Made by a program: the position numbers and the translations under genes
Shown here: in pieces, positions 37,376-47,186 of the stretch
Numbering within the stretch: the first letter of the stretch is position 1
How the letters are laid out: each line of letters begins with the position of its first letter
The notes under the pieces: generated by a model
What the model saw: the letters and a program-made list of their open reading frames with translations, nothing else
Databases searched by the model: none
What the model was told of the DNA's origin: nothing
Assembly: GCF_013343235.1 (NCBI RefSeq)
Contig: NZ_CP040094.1
Coordinates: 1,302,501 to 1,366,500, forward strand
Direction: 5' to 3'
Length of the DNA stretch: 64,000 nt
Source: Nostoc sp. TCL240-02
Lineage (GTDB): Bacteria > Cyanobacteriota > Cyanobacteriia > Cyanobacteriales > Nostocaceae

Positions 37376-38578
37376 GTGTCCAAAAAAAGTTTAGCAAGTT
37401 TATCTTCAGCTGATATATCTGGGAAACGTGCCTTAGTGCGGGTTGACTTTAATGTGCCTGTGGACGATCAAGGCCAGATTACCGACGATACTCGCATTCG
37501 TGCCGCTCTACCAACCATCCAAGATTTAACGCAGAAGGGTGCTAAAGTCATTCTCGCAAGTCATTTTGGCCGTCCCAAGGGTGTGGATGACAAATTACGC
37601 CTAACTCCCGTTGCCAAGCGTCTCTCTGAGTTACTAGGGCAAGAAGTCATTAAAACTGATGACTCCATCGGCGATGAAGTTGCAACGAAAGTTGCCGCTT
37701 TGCAAAATGGCCAAGTGCTATTACTAGAAAATGTCCGTTTTTATCCAGAAGAAGAGAAAAACGACCCAGAATTTGCCAAAAAGTTGGCAGCTAATGCTGA
37801 TTTTTATGTGAATGATGCTTTTGGTACTGCACACCGCGCCCATGCTTCTACTGAAGGTGTGACTAAATTCCTCAGCCCTTCTGTGGCTGGATATTTAGTT
37901 GAGAAGGAATTGCAATATCTGCAAAACGCTATTGAAAATCCCCAACGTCCTTTGGCGGCAATTATTGGCGGTTCCAAAGTTTCCAGCAAAATTGGCGTAA
38001 TTGAAACCCTGCTGGAGAAGTGCGACAAGCTGATTATTGGCGGTGGGATGATTTTCACCTTCTACAAAGCCCGTGGTTTGAGTGTTGGTAAGTCGTTGGT
38101 AGAAGAAGACAAGCTAGAACTAGCGAAGTCTTTGGAAGCTAAGGCTAAAGAACGGGGTGTTGCTTTATTGCTGCCCACAGATGTGGTATTGGCAGATAAC
38201 TTTGCTCCTGATGCCAATTCTCAAACCGTTAGCATTGAGAATATCCCCGATGGTTGGATGGGTTTGGATATTGGGCCAGACTCGGTGAAATTTTTCCAAG
38301 AAGCCCTTGCAGATACCAAAACGGTAATTTGGAACGGGCCAATGGGTGTATTTGAGTTTGATAAGTTTGCGGCAGGTACGGAAGCGATCGCTCATACTCT
38401 CGCTGAAATTGGTAAAACTGGTACAACAACCATCATTGGTGGTGGTGACTCAGTAGCGGCTGTGGAAAAGGTTGGTTTAGCAGACCAAATGAGCCACATT
38501 TCCACCGGCGGCGGCGCTAGCTTGGAGCTACTTGAAGGCAAAGTATTGCCTGGAATTGCAGCTTTAGATGATGCGTAA
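37376..38578 (+). CDS. pgk: Phosphoglycerate kinase
   Basis: A 400-residue central enzyme of glycolysis and the Calvin cycle. It catalyses reversible phosphate transfer between 1,3-bisphosphoglycerate and ADP. Signature segments are [36 protein letters not shown], the nucleotide region GGSKVSSKI, and the C-terminal [10 protein letters not shown] with [14 protein letters not shown]. Length and order match bacterial Pgk. The start is GTG, with AGGAG at 37363-37367, about eight bases upstream. A terminator follows at 38631-38658. Confidence 0.98.
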   Translation: MSKKSLASLSSADISGKRALVRVDFNVPVDDQGQITDDTRIRAALPTIQDLTQKGAKVILASHFGRPKGVDDKLRLTPVAKRLSELLGQEVIKTDDSIGDEVATKVAALQNGQVLLLENVRFYPEEEKNDPEFAKKLAANADFYVNDAFGTAHRAHASTEGVTKFLSPSVAGYLVEKELQYLQNAIENPQRPLAAIIGGSKVSSKIGVIETLLEKCDKLIIGGGMIFTFYKARGLSVGKSLVEEDKLELAKSLEAKAKERGVALLLPTDVVLADNFAPDANSQTVSIENIPDGWMGLDIGPDSVKFFQEALADTKTVIWNGPMGVFEFDKFAAGTEAIAHTLAEIGKTGTTTIIGGGDSVAAVEKVGLADQMSHISTGGGASLELLEGKVLPGIAALDDA

Positions 38579-38630
38579 GAAAATTATCTCTTAAACTATT
38601 GAAAAAATCTGGTAGTTTTTGACAATTGTG

Positions 38631-38658
38631 GTAAGGGTGCGGTATACCGTACCCTTAC
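38631..38658 (+). terminator. Hairpin after pgk
   Basis: GTAAGGGTGCGGTA and its complement TACCGTACCCTTAC form a nearly perfect 28-base palindrome 53 bases past the pgk stop, followed by TACATTTATTAG. The T-tract is weak, so it may terminate only partly. Confidence 0.55.
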
Positions 38659-38715
38659 TACATTTATTAGCATTTTTGGTAACGATACCACTAGAGTTGT
38701 GGAAGTGAAAGTGTA

Positions 38716-39888
38716 ATGGCAAGAATTGAAGAAATTTCAGTCAAAAACTATAGGGTTCTGCAAAATATTATCCTAAAAGATATCAAACCTTTTTCTATTT
38801 TCCTTGGCCCTAATGGTAGTGGCAAGACTACTTTTTTTGATGTGATAGGTTTTCTTTCAGATTGCCTTACTACTAATGTTCGCAAAGCCTTAGAAAAGCG
38901 AGGAAGATTTCAAGAAGTTATCTCCCGTGATTGCCAAGGTCAAGAAATTGAAATTGTAATTAAGTATCGTGAAGATAATAAATCTCCTAAAATCACCTAC
39001 ACAGTTGCTATTGCTTTACAAAATGGAGCGCCAATTGTTTCAAGAGAAACTCTCAAATGGAAGCGCGGTTCTCATGGAAAACCATTTGATTTTCTTAAGT
39101 TTGAAAATGGTGGAGGTGAAGTAATTAGTGGTGAAGATCCAGAAATTAATGATAAAAGAATTCACTATCAAATGGATGATCCCAGTTCTCTGGCTATTAA
39201 AACTATAGGTCAATTATCAGATAACCCACGTATTGCTAGTTTGCGCCGTTTTATTGAGGGATGGTTTCTCTCTTATTTCATACCAGATCAAGCTCGTCAG
39301 TTAGCGACTGCTGGTGCAATGGAACATCTCTCTCGTGAAGGAGACAATATTGCCAATGTAGTTCAATATCTTGCTGATGAACATCAAGAAACTTTATCCA
39401 AAATTTTAAAGTTACTGGCTAGTCGTGTTCCCCAGTTAGAAAAAGTGGAGTCGGAGCCAACAATTGATGGTAGACTGGCTCTTTTATTTAAAGATGCACC
39501 TTTTAGCAGGCCATTTTTAGCAAGGTTTTCCTCAGATGGGACACTAAAATTACTGGCATATTTAATATTATTAAATGACCCTAATCCTCCTCAGCTACTT
39601 TGTATTGAAGAGCCAGAGAATGGACTGCACCATCGGCTTCTTGATTCCTTAAGTGAGGAAGCTCAGGCTTACTCACAACGCGCACAAGTATTTGTTTCTA
39701 CCCACTCTCCATTTTTTGTAAACACAATAAAAGATGCTAGACAACTTTGGATTTTCCAACGTGATGATAAAGGTTACGCAACTGTTACAAGAGCTGATAA
39801 AATTGATGATGCCAAATATTTTATAGAATCCCAAGCAGGCTTAGGTGATCTCTGGTCTGAAGGATATCTTAGAGGATTACCTTACTAA
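38716..39888 (+). CDS. SMC/OLD-like AAA ATPase (AAA_21 type)
   Basis: A 390-residue ABC-class ATPase without transmembrane segments. Walker A is GPNGSGKTT at 31-39, a degenerate signature FSSDGTLKLL is at 271-280, Walker B LLCIEEPENGLHH is at 294-306 with Glu298/299, and the switch His330 is in VSTHSPFF. A long insert separates the two halves of the ATPase, as in RecF/SMC/OLD relatives. It is 11 bases from a DUF4276 gene. ATPases of this type paired with TOPRIM-like proteins are widespread in bacterial conflict and DNA-processing systems. The true activity is unknown. Confidence 0.88.
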   Translation: MARIEEISVKNYRVLQNIILKDIKPFSIFLGPNGSGKTTFFDVIGFLSDCLTTNVRKALEKRGRFQEVISRDCQGQEIEIVIKYREDNKSPKITYTVAIALQNGAPIVSRETLKWKRGSHGKPFDFLKFENGGGEVISGEDPEINDKRIHYQMDDPSSLAIKTIGQLSDNPRIASLRRFIEGWFLSYFIPDQARQLATAGAMEHLSREGDNIANVVQYLADEHQETLSKILKLLASRVPQLEKVESEPTIDGRLALLFKDAPFSRPFLARFSSDGTLKLLAYLILLNDPNPPQLLCIEEPENGLHHRLLDSLSEEAQAYSQRAQVFVSTHSPFFVNTIKDARQLWIFQRDDKGYATVTRADKIDDAKYFIESQAGLGDLWSEGYLRGLPY

Positions 39889-39899
39889 TAGTAGTAATT

Positions 39900-40484
39900 A
39901 TGCATATAGAGTTTTTAGTAGAAGAACCTTCAACTGAAGTTGCTTTAAATTTTATTGTACCTAAAATAATAGGTGATACTCATACGCTGAAAATTCATAA
40001 CTTTCAAAACAAAGATAGACTTTTAAAAAGACTGACTGAGCGAATGAAATCTTATGCTAACTTTGTGCATGATGACTTGCGGATCGTGATTATAGTAGAT
40101 GAAGATAGAACTGATTGCCAAGAATTAAAGAGGAAACTTTGTGATGCTAGCAGTTTTGTGACTAAACACAAAGGAAATATTGTTCTCCATAGAATTGCTG
40201 TAGAAGAACTGGAGTCATGGTTTCTAGGTGATGTGACAGCAATTAGGGCTGAATATGAAAAGATTCCTGTTTCTTTATCCCAGCAAGCCAAATTTCGGAA
40301 TCCAGATACTATCAAAGGTGGTACGTGGGAGCAACTAGATAAGATCCTAAAAAAATATGGCTATAAAACAGGGTTACAAAAAATCTACTTTGCTGAGAAA
40401 GTTTCTCCCCACATGGATGTAGAAAACAATCTCTCTAAAAGTTTTCAGGTTTTTCGAGATGGACTAAGAAACATCGTCAAATAA
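39900..40484 (+). CDS. DUF4276 protein with TOPRIM-like motifs
   Basis: A 194-residue protein in the DUF4276 family, encoded 11 bases after the ATPase. It begins with a strand and acidic pair, HIEFLVEEPSTE (Glu8/Glu9), and has a second acidic cluster IIVDEDRTD (Asp67, Asp69, Asp72), the E...DxD arrangement of TOPRIM metal-binding folds. A further conserved EELESWFLGD follows at about 102-111. This suggests a metal-dependent nuclease or a regulator of the ATPase. The pairing recalls known ATPase plus TOPRIM defence proteins such as OLD and PARIS, but it is not proved to be one. No signal peptide. Confidence 0.8.
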   Translation: MHIEFLVEEPSTEVALNFIVPKIIGDTHTLKIHNFQNKDRLLKRLTERMKSYANFVHDDLRIVIIVDEDRTDCQELKRKLCDASSFVTKHKGNIVLHRIAVEELESWFLGDVTAIRAEYEKIPVSLSQQAKFRNPDTIKGGTWEQLDKILKKYGYKTGLQKIYFAEKVSPHMDVENNLSKSFQVFRDGLRNIVK

Positions 40485-40537
40485 AATTTATTAATCAGGT
40501 ATTGATTTGTACTAACTTACATAAGTTGGGGAAAACT

Positions 40538-41155
40538 GTGGAAACTAAATGGCTGGAATGGGCGCAAAAGTTACAAGCGATCGCTCAAAATGGTCTAACC
40601 TATTCTGAAGGGCCTTTTGATATTGAACGCTATAAACAATTACTAGCGATCGCCACAGAAATCATGGCGACTTACTCGAACGTAGAACACAGCTATGTCC
40701 TCGATTTATTTAGCAGTGAAGTCGGATATACAACTCCCAAAGTTGACGTGCGAGCGGCAATTTTTTGCGAAAATACTATATTGTTAGTCAAAGAAAAAGT
40801 AGATGGTTGCTGGAGTTTACCTGGTGGATGGGCTGATGTTGGCGAGTCACCCAGTGAAGTAGTTGTAAAAGAAGTATATGAAGAATCTGGATATCAAGCA
40901 CGCGCTATTAAATTACTAGCAGTTTATGACAGAAACAAACAGGGACATCCACCGTTGCCGTTTTATGTATATAAGCTGTTTTTTAAATGTGAACTTATCG
41001 GTGGTTCTCCATCATCAAGTATTGAAACTGAAGATGTAGGTTTTTTCTCTGAAGATGCGTTACCAGAACTTTCTCTGGGACGGGTGACACCAGCGCAAAT
41101 CACGCGGCTTTTTCAACATTATCGCCAACCAGATTTACCGACAGATTTTGATTAA
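40538..41155 (+). CDS. Nudix hydrolase with N-terminal NUDIX_N-type domain
   Basis: A 205-residue protein from the GTG at 40538; a TTG 36 bases upstream is the alternative. The first 60 residues (WLEWAQKLQAIAQNGLTYSE) match the helical domain that precedes the Nudix fold in hydrolases of nucleoside-diphosphate compounds. The Nudix box GGWADVGESPSEVVVKEVYE plus ESGY keeps the Glu metal ligands. Substrate unknown. It follows the ATPase/DUF4276 pair by 17-53 bases on the same strand, so it could be co-transcribed, though Nudix genes also occur anywhere. Confidence 0.88.
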   Translation: METKWLEWAQKLQAIAQNGLTYSEGPFDIERYKQLLAIATEIMATYSNVEHSYVLDLFSSEVGYTTPKVDVRAAIFCENTILLVKEKVDGCWSLPGGWADVGESPSEVVVKEVYEESGYQARAIKLLAVYDRNKQGHPPLPFYVYKLFFKCELIGGSPSSSIETEDVGFFSEDALPELSLGRVTPAQITRLFQHYRQPDLPTDFD

Positions 41156-41175
41156 CCAATTAGATGCGGATACTT

Positions 41176-42480
41176 TTAAGAAAATATTGCTAACTGGGTT
41201 TCCGGGTCAAAAAAGTGAATTTTCTCTGGAGTTAGCGATAACCATAGTTGCTCACCAGGTTGTACAAGACGATCTGGTGGGATTCGCACTTGTAGGGAAT
41301 TGGCTATAGTCGCAGGCTGAGAACCCGGTTCGGCAATCTTAACAGCGAGAAAGGAATCGTTACCAAGATTCTCTACCAAATCTACTTGGACTGGTAGATT
41401 TTTGGTAGCAGGCATACTCAAGTTCAAGTGTTCTGGACGAATGCCTAAAATTAGAGTTTTCCGATCGTATTTTTGTAGGGCATTTCCCCAAACTTCTGGG
41501 AGGGTGAAACGAAACTGAGAATGAGTAATCAACTGAGGAGCTTGAAATTCTACAGGAATAAAATTCATCGGTGGTGAACCAATGAATTCTGCTACAAAAA
41601 GATTGGCAGGGCGATTGTAAAGTTCTAGGGGAGAAGCAACTTGTTGAATTTTACCTTCAGACATAATTGCAATGCGATCGCCCATTGTCATTGCTTCGGT
41701 TTGATCGTGGGTAACGTAAATCGTGGTTGTCCCCAGTTGGCGCTGTAATTTCACGATTTGGGCGCGGGTTTCCGCCCGCAGTTTGGCATCTAAGTTAGAA
41801 AGCGGCTCATCCATTAAAAACACTTGAGGGTCACGCGCGATCGCTCTTCCCAATGCAACCCGTTGTCTTTGTCCCCCAGATAGCTGTTTGGGTAAGCGAT
41901 TCAGCAATGTTTCAATTTGTAACAGTTGGGCAACACTACGCACCTGCTCATTTACCGCCCGTTCTTTGTCAGAAATGTAGCGCAGTCCTTTAGGTAATTT
42001 TCTTGTTGCACCCACAAAAAGATTTTCTGCCCACGTCTGAAGATATTGAGATGAGGTAGCCATTTCTTCCCCTGCTTTCCCAAAACGGCGGCGTAAACCA
42101 AAGGCGATATTGTCATACACCGTCATGTGGGGATAGAGGGCGTAATTTTGAAACACCATTGCGATATCGCGTTCTTTTGGTGGTAGGTCATTGATTAAGC
42201 GATCGCCTACCCAGATATTACCGCCAGTAATTGTTTCTAACCCAGCGATTAACCGCAACAGGGTACTTTTCCCACAACCAGAAGGGCCCACCAGCACCAT
42301 AAACTCACCATCTGCGATCGTCAGGTTAATCCGTCGCAAGACATTAACACTTCCCGCACGTTCTTGGGCTGCATCAGTTTTCTCCCCAGAGGTGAGAGAA
42401 GATTGGGTTTGTGAGGTCACGCTTTCCCCTTTACGCGGGGAAAAACTTTTATAAACGTTTTCTAAAACAACTTGAGACAC
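41176..42480 (-). CDS. Sugar ABC transporter ATPase, MalK/UgpC-like, with two insertions
   Basis: A 434-residue ATPase that energises carbohydrate-type (CUT1) importers. Walker A GPSGCGKST, signature LSGGQRQRVALGRAI, Walker B VFLMDEPLSNLD and the His in VTHDQTEAMTMGD are intact. C-terminal TOBE/OB domain from about 310 has NFIPVEF and LGIRPEHL. Compared with ordinary MalK there are about 30 extra residues between strand 1 and Walker A (GESVTSQTQSSLTSGE region) and about 45 between the Q-loop and the signature (AFGLRRRFGKAGEEM onward). No permease or binding protein is nearby, so the substrate is unknown. Confidence 0.9.
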   Translation of the reverse strand: MSQVVLENVYKSFSPRKGESVTSQTQSSLTSGEKTDAAQERAGSVNVLRRINLTIADGEFMVLVGPSGCGKSTLLRLIAGLETITGGNIWVGDRLINDLPPKERDIAMVFQNYALYPHMTVYDNIAFGLRRRFGKAGEEMATSSQYLQTWAENLFVGATRKLPKGLRYISDKERAVNEQVRSVAQLLQIETLLNRLPKQLSGGQRQRVALGRAIARDPQVFLMDEPLSNLDAKLRAETRAQIVKLQRQLGTTTIYVTHDQTEAMTMGDRIAIMSEGKIQQVASPLELYNRPANLFVAEFIGSPPMNFIPVEFQAPQLITHSQFRFTLPEVWGNALQKYDRKTLILGIRPEHLNLSMPATKNLPVQVDLVENLGNDSFLAVKIAEPGSQPATIANSLQVRIPPDRLVQPGEQLWLSLTPEKIHFFDPETQLAIFS

Positions 42481-42487
42481 AACTAAT

Positions 42488-42522
42488 TATTGGATTGGGA
42501 ATTAGGAATTGGGAATTGGAGG
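42488..42522. repeat. Degenerate heptanucleotide tandem repeat
   Basis: Imperfect tandem copies of GGGAATT/AGGAATT. It matches the STRR class and lies immediately upstream of the MalK-like gene start. Confidence 0.6.
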
Positions 42523-42654
42523 ATAATTACGAATGAATAATGACAGTTTAGCGCCCATAATACACGTTCTCTGTAAATACGAAAAGTTAACAAAATAGTT
42601 TGCACCATCAAAAGCAAACTACGCTAAATTTTAGGGCTGTCAGGAGGTGTTTTT

Positions 42655-43911
42655 ATGACTACCGATGTACCTAAAAATCTTACCCAAAATTCAAGCGTTA
42701 ACTCTATCCATGACATTGTAGACGTACAAACTACAGATTGCTGCATTGTGGGTGGGGGGCCAGCCGGAGTAGTATTGGCGCTGTTGTTAGCGCGTCAAGG
42801 CATTTCAGTTATGCTGCTGGAAGCACACAAAGACTTCGATCGCGATTTTCGCGGTGATACGATTCATCCGTCGGTGATGGAAATTATGGAAGAATTGGGA
42901 CTTAGCGATCGCTTGCTAGAACTCCCTCATGCCAAAATGCGCCAAATTAGGTTTAAAACTCCTGAAGATACTGTCACTTTGGCAGATTTTAGCCATCTAA
43001 AGACCCGCTACCCCTACATTATAATGCTTCCCCAGGTGAAATTTCTGGAGTTCATCACTCAAGAAGCACAAAAATATCCTAGTTTCCATCTGGTAATGGG
43101 TGCGAATGTACAAGAATTAATTGCCGAAAATGGCGAAATTCAAGGTGTCCGCTATCGAGGAGGCGGTGGCTGGCATGAAATCCGGGCAATACTGACAGTG
43201 GGTGCAGACGGTCGCCACTCACGTTTACGCCACCTAGGTGAGTTTGAATCCATCGAAACCTCGCCGCCAATGGATATTCTTTGGTTTCGCCTACCACGTC
43301 AGCCAGAAGACCCAGAGGGGGGAATGGGGCGCTTTGGTCAAGGTAAAATCATCGCCATGCTTGACCGTGGCGATGAGTGGCAAGTTGCCGATGTCATCCC
43401 CAAGGGAGGCTATCAACAACTACGGGCTGCGGGTTTGGAGGAATTAAAAAAATCTGTTGTGGAAGTAGTGCCAGAATTCCAGCAACGCATCGAAAATTTA
43501 CATGATTGGTCACAAGTAGCTTTTCTTTCAGTCGAGTCTAGCCGCGTCAAACGTTGGTATCGTCCAGGACTATTACTTATCGGTGATGCGGCTCATGTAA
43601 TGTCCCCTGTGGGTGGAGTTGGAATTAACTACGCAATTCAAGATGCTGTAGTTGCGGCGAATGTACTCAGCAAACCGCTCAAAAACCGACAAGTACAACT
43701 TAGCGACCTGGCAAAAGTACAGCGTCAACGCGAGTTGCCCACACGCATCATTCAGGCGTTTCAAACTTTTATCCAAAAGCGGGTGTTTGCCCCAGTTCTC
43801 ACCTCAAATAGCACCTTTGTACCACCTGCATTTTTGCGCTTCCCCATCTTGCGCGACCTTCCAGCCAAGTTGATTGCCTTCGGTGTTTTCCCCTCTCACG
43901 TCAAGACTTAA
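42655..43911 (+). CDS. FAD-dependent monooxygenase (PHBH/UbiH fold)
   Basis: A 418-residue flavoprotein. The FAD-binding Rossmann motif is CCIVGGGPAGVVLALLLARQ near residues 29-48, the second FAD contact is GADGRHSRLR and the third is LLIGDAAHVMSPVGGVGIN. These belong to class A flavin monooxygenases that hydroxylate aromatic or polyketide compounds. Substrate cannot be told. A short C-terminal tail may be amphipathic. A strong AGGAGGT lies about eight bases before the ATG. No biosynthetic cluster is adjacent. Confidence 0.92.
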   Translation: MTTDVPKNLTQNSSVNSIHDIVDVQTTDCCIVGGGPAGVVLALLLARQGISVMLLEAHKDFDRDFRGDTIHPSVMEIMEELGLSDRLLELPHAKMRQIRFKTPEDTVTLADFSHLKTRYPYIIMLPQVKFLEFITQEAQKYPSFHLVMGANVQELIAENGEIQGVRYRGGGGWHEIRAILTVGADGRHSRLRHLGEFESIETSPPMDILWFRLPRQPEDPEGGMGRFGQGKIIAMLDRGDEWQVADVIPKGGYQQLRAAGLEELKKSVVEVVPEFQQRIENLHDWSQVAFLSVESSRVKRWYRPGLLLIGDAAHVMSPVGGVGINYAIQDAVVAANVLSKPLKNRQVQLSDLAKVQRQRELPTRIIQAFQTFIQKRVFAPVLTSNSTFVPPAFLRFPILRDLPAKLIAFGVFPSHVKT

Positions 43912-44183
43912 ATTTTTGCCAAGAATTTTTTCTATTTCTTAAATGAATGATACAATTGTACTACTCATGCAGAATTGAATGCTCAATTTAGTCAAGCGAG
44001 AGTGGCGGACGGCATACTTAATGCTGTTCAAAGCGATCGCTTGGCTTTTATGCTAGAAAGGACTAAAAACTCAGGCATTATTAAAAAATGCAAACAATTA
44101 AACATATCTAGATATTAATTGGCACTACATAGAAAAACCCCCACTTTTTCAATCAGTACTTTTTGCAGTCAGGAGTAATTTTA

Positions 44184-44756
44184 ATGAACAGCTGCGTTTT
44201 GATGGCGGAAATTATTAACGAGCCGCAACTCCGCTATACAGCCGATAATTTGGGAGTTACGGAAATGCTGGTGCAGTTTCCCAATTCCTTGAAACCAGAA
44301 GATCCGCCAGCTACCCTAAAAGTTGTCGGCTGGGGGAATTTAGCGACAGAAATCCAGCAAAACTACCACCAAGGCGATCGCGTCATCCTGGTAGGACGTT
44401 TAGGTATGAATACTGTTCCGATGGAAGGTTTTAAAGAAAAACGCGCTGAATTGACGGTGCAACAAATTCAACCTGTTGGAGGTAGTTTTAATACCGATCC
44501 ATTGCCTTCCGCAACCGTAAATCAATCATTCACTGAAACTACTCCCCGACAAGCATCTTCAGCATCTCGTCCTCCCCAAAAAGAAGTTAACACTTACGAG
44601 TCACCACGTCCAGCGCCTACTCCGGCTGCAAATCCTGTTGGTGTTGCTCCCCAAGCGACAAATTACGAACCCGTACCCCAATCTACAAATTATGAGCGAA
44701 ACACTTATCCAGCAGTGAAAGAGCAGGAACCAGATCCAGATGATATTCCCTTCTAA
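44184..44756 (+). CDS. ssb: Single-stranded DNA-binding protein
   Basis: A 190-residue replication and repair protein. The OB fold covers about residues 1-105 (MNSCVLMAEIINEPQLRY, VVGWGNLATEI, GDRVILVGRL). A Pro/Asn/Gln-rich flexible linker follows and the acidic C-terminal tail ends DPDDIPF, the conserved peptide that recruits partner proteins. ATG 44184 is used because AGGAG lies eight bases before it; a longer frame starting 21 bases upstream is unlikely. The OB fold has the variations usual in cyanobacteria. A clear terminator follows. Confidence 0.95.
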   Translation: MNSCVLMAEIINEPQLRYTADNLGVTEMLVQFPNSLKPEDPPATLKVVGWGNLATEIQQNYHQGDRVILVGRLGMNTVPMEGFKEKRAELTVQQIQPVGGSFNTDPLPSATVNQSFTETTPRQASSASRPPQKEVNTYESPRPAPTPAANPVGVAPQATNYEPVPQSTNYERNTYPAVKEQEPDPDDIPF

Positions 44757-44816
44757 AGTCGTTAGTTGAGCGTGTATTCAATTTGCTAACTAAACATTAC
44801 GATTAGACAATTTTAC

Positions 44817-44850
44817 AAATAGCCATCCTTGAGGATGTGCTATTTTTTTG
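44817..44850 (+). terminator. Rho-independent terminator of ssb
   Basis: ATAGCCATCCT and AGGATGTGCTAT pair into a stem with a small loop and are followed by a run of seven T. It lies about 60 bases past the ssb stop. Confidence 0.85.
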
Positions 44851-45112
44851 TCTGTGTTGAGTTTGATGGTGATGATTTTTGCCAATGGGGGTAAGTTTTC
44901 GCAAGCATCTTGTAGAAGATGTGCTGTCATGACTTGTCGCCTTCTACTGTCCTTTGCCAAGTTGTAGTAAATTCAATTTAAATCTAAATGTGTTTGAGAT
45001 TTAAGCAGTGAAAACCTGCTAGGGAGCCTGAAAACTAAATTTAACGAGATAATAGATCAAAACTATTGTTAAAATCCAAATAATTTTAAGATAACATTCC
45101 TACCCAACTCCT

Positions 45113-46999
45113 ATGAGAGAAACTGTCCTAGAGGTTCGCAATCTCCAAGTTGAATTTCCCGGTGATGGCAACACAGTCAGAGCTTTGGATGGTATTTCCT
45201 TTGGACTGCATCGAGGTGAAACTCTAGGAATAGTAGGAGAATCGGGCAGTGGTAAATCGGTGACAGCCCTAGCTGTGATGGGATTGTTGCAGACTCCTGG
45301 TATAGTTACTGGTGGTGAAATCTGGTTTCGTCCACAGGAGAATGGCAACCCCATCGATTTGGTAAAATTGCCTCCTGAGCAAATGCAGCTACACCGGGGT
45401 GGCGACATCGCCATGATTTTTCAAGAACCGATGAGTTCGCTCAATCCGGTTTATAACATTGGGTTTCAGCTAACAGAGGCGATTATGCGACATCAAAATG
45501 TGTCAGCAGCCCAAGCGAGACAAATTGCGATCGCAGGTTTGCAAGAGGTTAAACTTCTACCTAGTGATGAGGAGATTCAGCAACAGTATACCGAAACTTG
45601 GTATCAAACCAACGCCAATTCACCGAAACCAGAACCATCAAAGTTGGCACAGTTGGTTAAAGAACACAAAGAAGCCATGCTGGAACGCTACCCTCATGAA
45701 CTTTCTGGGGGACAGTTGCAACGGGTAATGATTGCAATGGCAATTTCTTGCAACCCATTAATCTTAATTGCCGATGAACCAACTACAGCTTTGGATGTGA
45801 CGGTGCAAGCGACAATTTTGGACTTGTTGCGAGAATTGCAGGAAAGCCGTGACATGGCAATGATTTTCATCACCCACGACTTGGGGCTAATTTCGGAAAT
45901 TGCTGACCAAGTAGCGGTGATGTATAAAGGCAAAGTTGTCGAATCTGGTACTTCTCGGCAAATTTTCAGCACTCCTCAGCATCCATATACTAAAGGTTTG
46001 ATAGCTTGTCGCCCTACACTCAACCGCCGTCCCCAAAAATTACTCACTGTTTCTGATTATATGAGTGCAGAAGAGACAGCAACGGGACAAGTAGTAATTC
46101 AGGCGAAAGAACCCGCACAACCCATAGATGTCACCACCGAAGAGATTGCTAAAAGATTGGCAAACTTCAATGAAAAGGAACCTCTGCTGCAAATTCGTAA
46201 TTTGAAAGTTGGTTTTCCAGTGCGCGGGGTGTTTGGTGGGACAAAACGCTACAACATGGCGGTTAATGGCGTTTCTTTTGATGTCAAACCAGGGGAAACA
46301 CTAGGTTTGGTGGGAGAATCTGGTTGTGGTAAAACCACCCTTGGTAGAACCTTGCTGCGCTTAATTGAACCGATGAGTGGTCAGATTATCTTTGAGAAAC
46401 AAGATATTACTAGCCTCAAAGGAGAACCGTTGCAAAAACTGCGGCGGGAAATGCAAATAGTTTTTCAAAATCCTTTTAGTTCCCTCGATCCACGGATGAA
46501 GATTGGGAACGCGGTGATGGAACCGTTGTTAATTCACTCCGTTGGGAAGACAAAACAACAACGACGGCAGCGAGTAACCGAACTCTTAGAACGGGTGGGG
46601 TTGAGTGCAGATGCGATGAACCGCTATCCTCATCAGTTTTCTGGCGGTCAACGCCAACGGATTTGCATAGCCCGTTCTTTGGCATTAAACCCTAAGTTTA
46701 TCATCTGCGATGAATCAGTTTCAGCGCTGGATGTTTCAGTACAAGCGCAGGTATTAAATCTTCTCAAAGAATTACAGTCAGATTTTCAGCTCACTTATAT
46801 CTTTATTTCTCACGATTTAAGTGTGGTGAAATTTATGAGCGATCGCATTTTAGTCATGAATCGCGGTCAAATTGTTGAAGAAGGCACAGCCGAAAGCATT
46901 TACCAAGAACCCAAAGAGGAATACACACAAAAATTAATTGCTGCGATTCCTACTGGTAGTGCTGAACGGGTGCGAAGTCGTCATCTGGAGGCTTTATAA
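45113..46999 (+). CDS. Oligopeptide/dipeptide ABC transporter ATPase, fused DppD-DppF type
   Basis: A 628-residue protein with two nucleotide-binding domains in one chain. The first (about 1-325) has Walker [10 protein letters not shown], signature [15 protein letters not shown] and Walker [12 protein letters not shown]. The second (about 350-620) has [24 protein letters not shown] and [11 protein letters not shown]. Each half is followed by the oligopeptide-transporter C-terminal region ([14 protein letters not shown] and [13 protein letters not shown]). It couples ATP hydrolysis to peptide (or nickel) import or to murein peptide recycling. Permease genes are not in the window. Confidence 0.95.
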   Translation: MRETVLEVRNLQVEFPGDGNTVRALDGISFGLHRGETLGIVGESGSGKSVTALAVMGLLQTPGIVTGGEIWFRPQENGNPIDLVKLPPEQMQLHRGGDIAMIFQEPMSSLNPVYNIGFQLTEAIMRHQNVSAAQARQIAIAGLQEVKLLPSDEEIQQQYTETWYQTNANSPKPEPSKLAQLVKEHKEAMLERYPHELSGGQLQRVMIAMAISCNPLILIADEPTTALDVTVQATILDLLRELQESRDMAMIFITHDLGLISEIADQVAVMYKGKVVESGTSRQIFSTPQHPYTKGLIACRPTLNRRPQKLLTVSDYMSAEETATGQVVIQAKEPAQPIDVTTEEIAKRLANFNEKEPLLQIRNLKVGFPVRGVFGGTKRYNMAVNGVSFDVKPGETLGLVGESGCGKTTLGRTLLRLIEPMSGQIIFEKQDITSLKGEPLQKLRREMQIVFQNPFSSLDPRMKIGNAVMEPLLIHSVGKTKQQRRQRVTELLERVGLSADAMNRYPHQFSGGQRQRICIARSLALNPKFIICDESVSALDVSVQAQVLNLLKELQSDFQLTYIFISHDLSVVKFMSDRILVMNRGQIVEEGTAESIYQEPKEEYTQKLIAAIPTGSAERVRSRHLEAL

Positions 47000-47186
47000 G
47001 CACGTCTCTTTCGGGGCAAAACCCACCTCTGCGTGGGGCATTTTAATAAGCTGACTATCTCATTAAATGTGCGTCGTCGTACTGTTGAAAATGCGATCGC
47101 CCTATCTGGCACTAAAGAATGCGATCGCTTCAATCAAAAAGCAGATGATATTATCCCAGTTGACTGCATGATATTCCAATTGAAAA

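Noticed and set aside
47000..47060. CCCAC/GTGGG inverted repeat after the oligopeptide ATPase gene
   Set aside because: The stem is short and the following T run weak, so a terminator cannot be supported.
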